This document shows positions 1-7,301 of a stretch of DNA of 32,819 bases, piece by piece. Both the position numbers and the translations under genes were made by a program. Origin of the DNA: JBKJZO01 sp046715235 (GTDB lineage Bacteria > Actinomycetota > Actinomycetes > BP-191); NCBI GenBank assembly GCA_046715235.1, contig JBKJZO010000096.1:1-32819 (forward strand), written 5' to 3'. The notes below the pieces were generated by a model. It made no database searches. It was not told the origin of the DNA and worked only from the letters and a program-made list of their open reading frames with translations. The first letter of the stretch is position 1, and every line of letters starts with the position of its first letter.

Positions 1-926
1 TCGCGGATCACGGCGACCCAGCAGGAGTCGGGCAGGCCTTCGCCGACCTCGGCCCAGCTCTCGCCGGCGTCACGAGTCCGGTGCAGCCGCAGCCGCCCAC
101 CCGGCGGCACCCGCTCGCCGTCGGCGACCAGCGGCACCACCCATGCGGTACCCGGGACGGTGCGGTGGGCGAGCACGGGAAAACCGAAGTCGCTCGGCAG
201 GCCGTCGGCGATCGATGTCCACGAAGCGCCCGCGTCGTCGGAGCGGTAGACCCCGTGGTGGTTCTGCGCATAGAGGCGTTCCGTGCCGGACGCGTCAGGC
301 GCGACCTTGTGCACGCACTGCCCGAACTCCGGCTCGGGCCCAGGCATGAAGTAGGCCGAGATCCCCCTATTCGACGGCCGCCACGAGCCGCCCGCGTCGT
401 CGCTCACATAGACGCCACCGGTGCTCATCGCGACCAGCACGCGATCGGAATCGGCGTCGGGGATGACCGTGTGAATGGCGGCGCCGCCGTACCCGGGTCC
501 CCACTCCGGCCGGTGCGGGTGCTCCCACAGCCCAGGCACCAACTCGAAGGAGACCCCGCCGTCGGTGCTTCGGAAGAGCGAGTGCGGTTCGCAGCCGGCC
601 CAGACGACGTCGGGGTGCGAGTCGGCGTCCGGCTGCAGCTGCCAGATCCTCTCGACCGCCGCGCCGATCTCCTCAGGGAACCGGATCGCGCCCTGCTCGG
701 TCTCTTCCCAGGACTTGCCGAGGTCGTCCGACCAGACGGCGGTCGGCCCCCAATGCTCGCTGCGTACGCCGGCGAACACCCGGGCGGGCGACCGGCGGGT
801 GTCGATCGCAACCGATGGCACCTCGCGCATCAGGAACTGCGGACCCTCGACCGACCACGACCGTCGGTCCTCGCTTCGTGCTAGCCACAGTCCTTTGCGC
901 GTGCCGATCGCAAGCAGAACGGTCAC
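1..926 (-). CDS. Asp-box (BNR/WD40/YVTN-like) repeat protein, 3' end off the window
   Basis: This is an open minus-strand frame of 308 codons that runs off the left edge, so the C-terminus is missing. It contains at least five Asp-box motifs of the S/T-x-D-x-G-x-S/T-W type: SDDLGKSW, STDGGVSF, SDDAGGSW, SDDAGASW and TRDAGESW. These mark a sialidase/photosystem-assembly-type beta-propeller, a family usually annotated as exo-alpha-sialidase or BNR repeat protein. Substrate and role cannot be read from these motifs. The GTG at 924-926 is chosen as start because an AGGGAG ribosome site lies about 6 bases upstream and the protein then begins VTVLLAIGTRKGLW, a typical first propeller strand with no signal peptide, suggesting a cytoplasmic protein. 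It is divergent from the alkylation-repair gene, with about 50 bases between them. Plus-strand frames over this interval lack any family features. Confidence 0.85.
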   Translation of the reverse strand, partial: MTVLLAIGTRKGLWLARSEDRRSWSVEGPQFLMREVPSVAIDTRRSPARVFAGVRSEHWGPTAVWSDDLGKSWEETEQGAIRFPEEIGAAVERIWQLQPDADSHPDVVWAGCEPHSLFRSTDGGVSFELVPGLWEHPHRPEWGPGYGGAAIHTVIPDADSDRVLVAMSTGGVYVSDDAGGSWRPSNRGISAYFMPGPEPEFGQCVHKVAPDASGTERLYAQNHHGVYRSDDAGASWTSIADGLPSDFGFPVLAHRTVPGTAWVVPLVADGERVPPGGRLRLHRTRDAGESWAEVGEGLPDSCWVAVIR

Positions 927-978
927 GGTCGCTCCCTGCCTCGCGGGCCAAGCGGGTATTCCGACCCGCACCAGTACG

Positions 979-1767
979 ATGCCGACTTCTCGTTACGACG
1001 TCGAGCCCGGATGCGCGGTCGTGGACCCTCAGGTAGCAGTGGACGATCTTGCGATGCAGCTCGCAGACGCCGCACGTCCCGAGCGGGCCGAAGGCGAGAA
1101 GCGCTACCTCAAGAGTGACCTCGAATTTCTCGGGGCAGCGGTCCCCGACATGCGAGCCATCGCCAAGCAGTTCAGGCACTCGCATGCCGGCCTGCCGCAC
1201 GACGATCTCGTCGCCGTCGTCGAGGGGCTCTGGGACGAACCGGTCTTCGAGCACCGGCTGCTCGCTGTACTCCTGCTCTGCCGGTATGCCGACGCGCTGT
1301 CAGCTGCCGACGCGCCGCTGTTCGAGCGGCTGATACGCGAGTCTGGCACTTGGGCTCTGGTCGACCCGCTGACCACCGACGCGATCGGAACCGTCGTCGC
1401 GTCCGACCCGACCGCAATGGCCGCCACCCTCGATCGGTGGGTCGACGCCGACGACTTCTGGTTGCGCCGCGCGGCTGTGCTCTCGCTGCTCAAGCCGATC
1501 AGATCGGGGCGGACCGGCACCGAACGGCTCTTCGACTACAGCGACCGCCTGCTGGACGAGAAGGAGTTTTTCGTCCGCAAGGCGATCGGCTGGGTGCTAC
1601 GCGACATCACGCGAGGCGGCGCGAACGCCGATGCGGTCTACGACTTCCTCGCGCCGCGGGCGCATCGTGCGAGCGGCGTGACGATGCGCGAAGCGGTGAA
1701 ATACCTCGGCCCCGAGCGAGCTGAGGCGCTGATGACAGCCTACCGGGCGCGAAAACCCGTCAAGTAA
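979..1767 (+). CDS. DNA alkylation repair protein (AlkD-like HEAT-repeat glycosylase family)
   Basis: The product is 262 aa, a normal length for the AlkC/AlkD-like family. These proteins are built of HEAT-like helical repeats that wrap DNA and remove alkylated purines. Family-typical stretches are KRYLKSDLEFLGAAVPDMR near the N-terminus, the WALVDPLTTDAIG segment, FWLRRAAVLSLL, and FFVRKAIGWVLRDI near the C-terminus. The reading frame is open far upstream of 979, but that part lies antisense to the Asp-box gene. The ATG at 979 leaves a short N-terminal extension before the first conserved helix, and a GTG at 1021 is an alternative. No clear ribosome site precedes 979, so the mRNA may be leaderless or the start may be the later one. 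A strong hairpin follows at 1836-1864. Confidence 0.87.
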   Translation: MPTSRYDVEPGCAVVDPQVAVDDLAMQLADAARPERAEGEKRYLKSDLEFLGAAVPDMRAIAKQFRHSHAGLPHDDLVAVVEGLWDEPVFEHRLLAVLLLCRYADALSAADAPLFERLIRESGTWALVDPLTTDAIGTVVASDPTAMAATLDRWVDADDFWLRRAAVLSLLKPIRSGRTGTERLFDYSDRLLDEKEFFVRKAIGWVLRDITRGGANADAVYDFLAPRAHRASGVTMREAVKYLGPERAEALMTAYRARKPVK

Positions 1768-1835
1768 CGGTCATCACCCGTTCAGCGTGTCGCCGCTACG
1801 TCACGCCGCGCATCGTTCATCCTGGTAAGGCGTGA

Positions 1836-1864
1836 GGCCCCTCCATGTATGAGGTGGAGGGGCC
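1836..1864. terminator. Hairpin A, 10-bp perfect stem, related to hairpin B
   Basis: The arms ggcccctcca (1836-1845) and tggaggggcc (1855-1864) are perfect reverse complements around a 9-base loop containing GTATGAG. It lies between the stop of the alkylation-repair gene and the stop of the convergent small membrane protein gene, so a bidirectional terminator is the simplest role. There is no T-run, which is common for actinobacterial terminators. A sister hairpin with the same left flank and the same GTATGAG loop core lies at 2340-2376. Confidence 0.6.
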
Positions 1865-1902
1865 GCGCTGCCTGCCAGGGCCGAGCCCGGCCCGGCGCGA
1901 AC

Positions 1903-2232
1903 TCAGTACACGCGGCGCGATCGCCACAGCTCGCGGGTGAGAACGACCGCGGTGAAGAACCAGGGCACTCCAAAGAAGAGCGCCAGCGGAGTGACGAACG
2001 TGACCGCACACCAAAGCACGGGCAGCCAGAGCACGATGTTGAGCGCTGCTTTGGCCTGCCACCCGAGGCTCATCACGGACGCCGCGGTGCGCGAGTAGGC
2101 GGTGCCGTCCGGCGACGGGGGATGTAGGCGGTCGATGTGCTCCGCCACGCAATGTGCTGACTGCGCACAGATGACGGCGGGGCCGCCGCAACTCAGGCAA
2201 CGCCACTCGGTCAGCTGCCCGCGGGTGCTCAC
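1903..2232 (-). CDS. Small zinc-ribbon-like and membrane protein, hypothetical
   Basis: The product is 109 aa. The N-terminal third has a CLSCGG pair followed by C, H and C residues (C at 23, H at 27, C at 28, H at 32), spaced like a small zinc-binding knuckle. The C-terminal half has two hydrophobic segments (about 62-80 and 82-99) typical of a two-helix membrane protein, ending in a basic tail (RELWRSRRVY). The start is a GTG at 2230-2232 with no convincing ribosome site. I do not recognise a named family. The gene stands alone and is bracketed by hairpins A and B. Codon choice with high GC3 supports that it is real. Confidence 0.6.
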   Translation of the reverse strand: MSTRGQLTEWRCLSCGGPAVICAQSAHCVAEHIDRLHPPSPDGTAYSRTAASVMSLGWQAKAALNIVLWLPVLWCAVTFVTPLALFFGVPWFFTAVVLTRELWRSRRVY

Positions 2233-2339
2233 GTCATTCGAGATCGTCGCGGGGCGCGATCACCTTGAGAAGCCGTGCGGGTACGAGTGGGCCTTCGGCG
2301 TCCTGTCGGACCGCCGCCGGGTGGTTAGCCGAAAATGGC

Positions 2340-2376
2340 GTGAGGCCCCTTCAAGTATGAGTTGAAGGGGCCTCAC
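2340..2376. repeat. Hairpin B, 15-bp perfect stem, sister of hairpin A
   Basis: The arms gtgaggccccttcaa (2340-2354) and ttgaaggggcctcac (2362-2376) are perfect reverse complements around the loop gtatgag. Hairpin A shares the flank GGCGTGAGGCCCCT and the loop. Where the stems differ, C-G in A is replaced by T-A in B, so pairing is kept. Unlike A, it lies upstream of the small membrane gene start and about 555 bases beyond the hrpA stop. It could terminate transcription, or both could be members of a dispersed hairpin repeat family. Confidence 0.6.
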
Positions 2377-2931
2377 ATAGGTCCACGTTGCCGCGGACCC
2401 GTGCCACCGATTCGAACGTCCCGCCGCCGTACATCGACATCCGCTGAGCCGTGCCGGGCTTGCACCCAGCTGACCAAACTTCCGTCGTCGTACCGCGTTC
2501 GAGACCTTTTCCGATCCGGCTCGACTCCGGTTGCCCTTCGTCGTGCCTTCCCGGAAGGATCCCGGTGCGAGTCGCCGTACTCGGTGACGTGGGTGATTTC
2601 TAAAGGGTCCCGAGCGTCGTGACAAGGGCTAGATCAAAGATTTCCCGAAGAAAGTTGTGCGTCCACAGCCGGGGCCTAGTTGTCCCCCGCACAGACCTAG
2701 TTCTCCACCGTTTGTGCACCGACTTCTCCACAAGTGCGCGTGGATCGCCGAATCATCGGAAGCCGATCACCCAGAACTGGTTCCCAATCCTCAAGGCTGG
2801 AGAGCGGGCTCTGGCGTGGGACGGCCGAGCGATGGATCAATGAGAACGATCCGTATGTCGACTGGTCCCCTGAGCAGAGGCGCAGCGAACTTGCTTGATT
2901 CGACCGCGTCGAATTCGGTTGCGTCTGAGCG
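2377..2931. other. Intergenic stretch with no confident gene; possible coding remnant at its right end
   Basis: I see no complete gene, tRNA or riboswitch here. The part from about 2600 to 2900 is visibly less GC-rich than its neighbours. A short plus-strand frame ending at the TGA 2896-2898 reads AERWINENDPYVDWSPEQ before the stop, which looks like a genuine protein C-terminus. An adjacent frame just upstream (TQNWFPILKAGERALAW) also looks protein-like, as if one gene tail had been frameshifted. There is no start codon with a ribosome site. This fits the decayed end of an acquired gene, but it is weak evidence. The segment around 2655-2735 also has several TCCACA/TCCACC words. Confidence 0.3.
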
Positions 2932-5900
2932 CTAGCGGAGCTTGTGCATCGCTCTCAGGATCCGCTGTTCTGACACTGGGTACGCCGCTTTGACGGTCTG
3001 TGCGAACAGGCTCACTCGCAGTTCCTCGAGCATCCAGCGCACCTCCAGCGCGGCCGGATCCTGCCGGCGGTCGGCCGGCAGCGAGGCGCGCAGTTCGGCG
3101 TACTCGCGTTCGAGCTGTTGTACGACGGCCTGGCTGTGCGCGTCCCGCTGCGGGTTCTCGGGCAGCTTGTCGAGGCGGTGGCTGGTCGCGCGGAGATAGC
3201 GCAGGACGTCGCCGAGCCGCTGCTGGCCGACCTCGCTCACGAAACCGGCGCGGACGAGTCCCGACTGCTGCTCGCGCATGTCCGCCACCGCCGGCGCAAG
3301 AGCCGGCGCGACGGTCGACCGGAGCCGCCGGTCCAGCTCGTCGCTGAGCGCGAGGATCTGCGCGGCGGCGTCGACGACGCGCAGGAGCGAGTCCTGAATC
3401 CCGGCCCGTACGCCGGCGAGCAGGGTTGCAAACGCACCCGCATCCTGCGGCGCACCACCGGCAGCGGCGATCAGCCCGTCGAGCGCGCAGACCACGCAGT
3501 CGTCGAGAAGGGCGGGGACGCTCGGGTACTGGCTGTGGGCGAGCGCAAGCTTGGTCTTGTTGGGCAGCCGGCCGACGATCGACTTCAGCGGGCTGGGCAC
3601 GTTCAGCAACAGCAGCCTGCGTACGCCGGCCAGATGCTCGCGCTCCTGCTCGGCACGGCTCGGGAGCACCCGGATCGCGACGGATTCGGTCTCGTCGACG
3701 AGCGCGGGGTAGCCGACGAGACGCTGGCCGCCGCTGACCGACTCGAAGGTCTGCGGCAACTCCCCGAAGTCCCACTCGCGTAGCCCCTGCCGCTCGATTG
3801 ACGCGGCCGCTTTGGCCACCGTGGCGCGCAACTTCGGCCGCAGCTGCTCGCGCAACTGAAGCAAGTCCCTGCTCCGCGCGAGCAGTCCGCCGTCCGGAGC
3901 CTCGATCACGAACGTCATCCGCAGATGAGGCGGCACCCGCGCAGGATCGAAATCCGCCGCGCGTACGACGACGCCCGTCATCTGCGTCAGCGCAGCGGCC
4001 AGCGCTTCCGGCAACGCGCCGGCGAGCGGCGTGAGCCGCGCCAGGGCGCCGCGCGCGAAGTCGGGAGCGGGCACGAAACTGACGCGCAGTGCTTTGGGCA
4101 GCGACCGGATCAGTGCGGTGACGACGTCGAGCCGAACGCCGGGCACCTGCCAGTCGAACTCGGCGGCGTCGACGCGGTTCAGCGCCGCGAGCGGGATGTG
4201 CACGCTGACGCCGTCGTCATCGGTGCCTGGCTCGAAGGTGTAGGTGACCGGCAACGCGAGGTCGCCCTGATGCCACACATCCGGGTAGTCGACCTCGCTG
4301 CCCCTTGCCGCGCTCGCGTCGACAAGCATCGCCTTCGTGAACGTCAGCAGCTCGGGATCGGCGTGCCGCTGCGTTTTCCACCACGAGTCGAAGTGACGCA
4401 CCGACACGACGCCCGCGGGGATGCGCTCGTCGTAGAAGTCGTAGAGCACCTCGTCGGACACGACGATGTCGCGGCGCCGCGTGCGAGCCTCGAGATCGGA
4501 CAGGTCTTCGAGCAGCGACTGGTTCGCCGTCCAGAACTTATGGTGCGTACGCCACTCGCCTTGCACGAGCGCGTGCCGGATGAACAGGTCGCGCGCCACG
4601 GCGGGGTCAACCGACCCGTAGCTGACGCGTCGCGACGTGACGATCGGGACGCCGTACAACTTGACCGTCTCGTAGGCCATCGTCGCGCCGCGGCGCTCGT
4701 CCCAGTGCGGCTCGCTGTAGCTGCGCAGCACCAGGTGCGGCGCGAGCGGCTCGATCCATTCGGGTTCGATGCGCGCCACGACCCGACCCCACAGGCGCGA
4801 GGTCTCGACGAGCTCGGCCGCCATCACCCAGCGCGGCGGTTTCTTGAACAGCGCCGACCCGGGCCAGAGGGCGAAGCGCGCGCCGCGAGCGCCTGCGTAC
4901 TCGTTGCGGTCGCCTTCCTTGAGTCCGACGTGCGACAGCAACCCGGCGAGCAGCGACGTGTGGATGCGCAGCCGGTCGCCAGGGGTGTCGCCGAGCCGCA
5001 GGCCGAGTGAGCGCGCGATCGTGCGCAGCTGGCCGTGCAGGTCCTGCCACTCGCGCACGCGCAGGTAGTGCAGGAACTCGTTGCGGCACATCCGCCGGAA
5101 CGCCGACGACGACAGCGCGCGCTGCTGGTCGCGCAGGTAGTCCCACAGGTTGAGGTACGACGCGAAGTCCGACGTCTCGTCGGCGAACCGCGCGTGCAGC
5201 TCGTCCGACGCCTGCGCCTTGTCGGCTGGACGCTCGCGCGGGTCCTGGATCGACAGCGCGGCCGCGATGACGAGGACCTCGCGCAGGCAGCCGTTCGCGT
5301 GGGCCTCGACGACCATCCGCGCGATGCGTGGGTCGATCGGCAGCTGGGCGAGCTTGCGGCCCAGGGGAGTGAGGCGCTTGCGCGGATCCGGCTCGTTCGG
5401 ATCGATCGCGCCGAGCTCGTGCAGCAGCAGTACGCCGTCGCGCACGTTGCGCTGGTCGGGCGGATCGAGGAAGGGGAATTTGGCGATGTCGCCGAGACCG
5501 AGCGCGGTCATCTGCAGGATCACCGACGCGAGGTTGGTGCGCAGGATCTCCGGCTCGGTGAACTCCGGCCGCGCGGCGAAGTCGTCCTCGGCGTACAGCC
5601 GGATGCAGATGCCGTCGGACTGCCGGCCGCAGCGGCCTTTGCGCTGGTTCGCCGACGCCTGCGAGATCGGCTCGATCGGCAGGCGCTGCACCTTGGTGCG
5701 CTGGCTGTAGCGCGAGATGCGCGCGGTGCCGGGGTCGACGACGTACGCGATGCCGGGCACCGTCAGCGACGTCTCGGCGACGTTGGTCGCGAGTACGACG
5801 CGCCGCTCGGTGTGCGGCTCGAACACCTTGTGCTGCTCCGCGGTCGACAGCCGGGCGTAGAGGGGGAGCACGGCGGTGCCGGGCAGGTCGAGCCGCCCGA

Positions 5901-6636
5901 GCGCGTCGGCCGCGTCGCGGATCTCCCGCTCGCCGGAGAGGAAGACGAGCACGTCACCCGGGCCTTCGGTCCACAGCTCCTCGACCGCGTCGCAGATCGC
6001 CTCGACCTCGTCACGGGCGTCGTCGTCGTACGGGCGATAGCGCACCTCGACCGGGTAGGTGCGGCCGCTCACCTCGATGACCGGCGCGTCGTCGAAGTGC
6101 GCGCTGAACCGCAGCGGGTCGATCGTCGCCGAGGTGATGATGACCTTCAGGTCGGGCCGGCGGGGGAGCAGCGCCTTGAGGTAGCCGAGAATGAAATCGA
6201 TGTTGAGGCTGCGCTCGTGCGCCTCGTCGATGATGAGGGTGTCGTACCGGCGCAGCTCGCGGTCGCCCTGGATCTCGGCGAGCAGGATGCCGTCGGTCAT
6301 GAGCTTGACGAGGGTGTCGTCGCTCGACTTGTCGGTGAACCTGACCTTGAAGCCGACCGCCTGCCCCAGCTCGGTGCCGAGCTCCTCAGCGATGCGGGCG
6401 GCAACCGTGCGCGCGGCGATCCGCCGCGGTTGAGTGTGCCCGATGACGCCGCTGATCCCGCGGCCGAGCTCAAGACAGATCTTGGGCAGCTGGGTCGTCT
6501 TACCTGAGCCGGTCTCGCCGGCGACGATCACGACCTGATGGTCCCTGATCGCCGCGAGCAGATCGTCCTTGCAGGCAGTGATCGGCAGCTCGGCAGGGTA
6601 GGTGATCTCCGGTACGGCGCCCCGCCTGCTCTCCAT
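2932..6636 (-). CDS. hrpA: ATP-dependent RNA helicase HrpA
   Basis: The product is 1234 aa, close to the usual 1300 aa of bacterial HrpA. It is a DEAH-box superfamily 2 helicase, known in other bacteria for mRNA processing and rescue of stalled ribosomes. Visible motifs are Walker A GETGSGKT (residues 40-47), DEAH in IIDEAHERS, motif III TSATID, and the motif VI region QRKGRCGR. HA2 and OB-fold regions follow, then the long C-terminal DUF3418-like part typical of HrpA. The frame stays open to 6750, but the ATG at 6634-6636 (MESRRGAVPEITYP) is the best start. The upstream extension is encoded by the inverted repeat at 6640-6706. The gene is monocistronic and divergent from the VOC gene. Confidence 0.95.
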   Translation of the reverse strand: MESRRGAVPEITYPAELPITACKDDLLAAIRDHQVVIVAGETGSGKTTQLPKICLELGRGISGVIGHTQPRRIAARTVAARIAEELGTELGQAVGFKVRFTDKSSDDTLVKLMTDGILLAEIQGDRELRRYDTLIIDEAHERSLNIDFILGYLKALLPRRPDLKVIITSATIDPLRFSAHFDDAPVIEVSGRTYPVEVRYRPYDDDARDEVEAICDAVEELWTEGPGDVLVFLSGEREIRDAADALGRLDLPGTAVLPLYARLSTAEQHKVFEPHTERRVVLATNVAETSLTVPGIAYVVDPGTARISRYSQRTKVQRLPIEPISQASANQRKGRCGRQSDGICIRLYAEDDFAARPEFTEPEILRTNLASVILQMTALGLGDIAKFPFLDPPDQRNVRDGVLLLHELGAIDPNEPDPRKRLTPLGRKLAQLPIDPRIARMVVEAHANGCLREVLVIAAALSIQDPRERPADKAQASDELHARFADETSDFASYLNLWDYLRDQQRALSSSAFRRMCRNEFLHYLRVREWQDLHGQLRTIARSLGLRLGDTPGDRLRIHTSLLAGLLSHVGLKEGDRNEYAGARGARFALWPGSALFKKPPRWVMAAELVETSRLWGRVVARIEPEWIEPLAPHLVLRSYSEPHWDERRGATMAYETVKLYGVPIVTSRRVSYGSVDPAVARDLFIRHALVQGEWRTHHKFWTANQSLLEDLSDLEARTRRRDIVVSDEVLYDFYDERIPAGVVSVRHFDSWWKTQRHADPELLTFTKAMLVDASAARGSEVDYPDVWHQGDLALPVTYTFEPGTDDDGVSVHIPLAALNRVDAAEFDWQVPGVRLDVVTALIRSLPKALRVSFVPAPDFARGALARLTPLAGALPEALAAALTQMTGVVVRAADFDPARVPPHLRMTFVIEAPDGGLLARSRDLLQLREQLRPKLRATVAKAAASIERQGLREWDFGELPQTFESVSGGQRLVGYPALVDETESVAIRVLPSRAEQEREHLAGVRRLLLLNVPSPLKSIVGRLPNKTKLALAHSQYPSVPALLDDCVVCALDGLIAAAGGAPQDAGAFATLLAGVRAGIQDSLLRVVDAAAQILALSDELDRRLRSTVAPALAPAVADMREQQSGLVRAGFVSEVGQQRLGDVLRYLRATSHRLDKLPENPQRDAHSQAVVQQLEREYAELRASLPADRRQDPAALEVRWMLEELRVSLFAQTVKAAYPVSEQRILRAMHKLR

Positions 6637-6639
6637 AGC

Positions 6640-6706
6640 GATCACTTTGACAAACCTGAAGCCGAAATCCCCGCGTGCGAGCGGCTCGCAGTTTGTCAAA
6701 GTGATC
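6640..6706. repeat. 16-bp inverted repeat with nested 6-bp hairpin between hrpA and the VOC gene
   Basis: The left arm gatcactttgacaaac (6640-6655) is the exact reverse complement of the right arm gtttgtcaaagtgatc (6691-6706), with a 35-base spacer. The spacer ends in a second perfect hairpin, tgcgag-cgg-ctcgca (6676-6690), abutting the right arm. Each arm contains TTGACA pointing into the spacer, but no good -10 box follows at 17 bases in either direction, so a simple promoter pair is not supported. It could be an operator for the divergent genes or a member of an intergenic palindrome family (compare 25116-25168). Confidence 0.75.
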
Positions 6707-6773
6707 AACATCGGGGGAAGGGACGCGGGCGCGCGGGTGTTAACTGACACCGGACGGCGACTCTGGAGGCGAC

Positions 6774-7289
6774 ATGCCGATCACCCGGCTCAACCACGCG
6801 GTGCTCTTCGTGCGCGACGTGCAGCGCAGCGTGGCGTTCTACACCGAGGTTCTCGGCTTCCGCGTCCTCCCGATCGCACCAGCCGGGATGAGCGCCGCGT
6901 TTCTCCAGGCCCCCGGCTCCGACAACGACCACGACCTCGGGCTGTTCGAGATCGGTACGGCGGCGGGCCCGTCAGGCGCGGGCCGCAGCACCGTCGGCCT
7001 CTACCACCTGGCCTGGGAGGTCGACACGCTTGCAGAGCTCGATCGGCTGCGCTCGGTCCTCGCGGAGCACGGCGCGTTGCACGGCTCGAGCGACCACGGC
7101 ACGACGAAAAGCCTCTATGGCAAGGACCCTGACGGTCTCGAGTTCGAGATCGCCTGGATCGTGCCGGCCGACAAGCTCGACGACGACGCGCGTGAGGCGC
7201 GCAAGCAGATTTCCCCTCTCAACCTCGCCCGCGAGCAGGAGCGCTACGGCGCGACGACGGTCGGCGCGAGCGGGGCACCCGCGCGCTGA
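6774..7289 (+). CDS. VOC family protein (glyoxalase / extradiol dioxygenase fold)
   Basis: The product is 171 aa, a single vicinal-oxygen-chelate unit. The N-terminal module is MPITRLNHAVLFVRDVQRSV, with a metal-ligand candidate His8. A second module contains GLYHLAWEV (His) and PDGLEFEIAWIV with Glu as the likely last ligand. The PDG-x-x-FE pattern is typical of catechol 2,3-dioxygenase-like or glyoxalase I-like members. The substrate cannot be assigned. The ATG at 6774 follows a GGAGG site (ctggaggcgacatg). The gene converges on the AAA protease gene, and its stop lies inside a 17-base palindrome shared with that gene's stop. Confidence 0.88.
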   Translation: MPITRLNHAVLFVRDVQRSVAFYTEVLGFRVLPIAPAGMSAAFLQAPGSDNDHDLGLFEIGTAAGPSGAGRSTVGLYHLAWEVDTLAELDRLRSVLAEHGALHGSSDHGTTKSLYGKDPDGLEFEIAWIVPADKLDDDAREARKQISPLNLAREQERYGATTVGASGAPAR

Positions 7290-7301
7290 GCGCGGCTCAG
7301 C
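7285..7301. terminator. Small palindrome holding both convergent stop codons
   Basis: The arms gctgagc (7285-7291) and gctcagc (7295-7301) pair perfectly around the loop gcg. The TGA of the VOC gene (7287-7289) and the TGA of the AAA gene (complement of 7297-7299) sit symmetrically in the two arms. The stem is only 7 bp, so terminator activity is plausible but not certain. Confidence 0.4.

Noticed and set aside
81..884. Long plus-strand open frames over the first 900 bases
   Set aside because: The minus strand of the same interval encodes repeated Asp-box motifs with a ribosome site and proper start; the plus frames are Arg/Pro-rich antisense readings.
2385..2425. GTTCGAATC on the minus strand, suggestive of a tRNA T-loop
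   Set aside because: The flanking bases do not form a T stem, and no acceptor or anticodon stems can be built around it.
6640..6706. Back-to-back sigma-70 promoters in the inverted-repeat arms
   Set aside because: TTGACA is present in each arm, but at 16-18 bases downstream there is no acceptable -10 hexamer in either direction.
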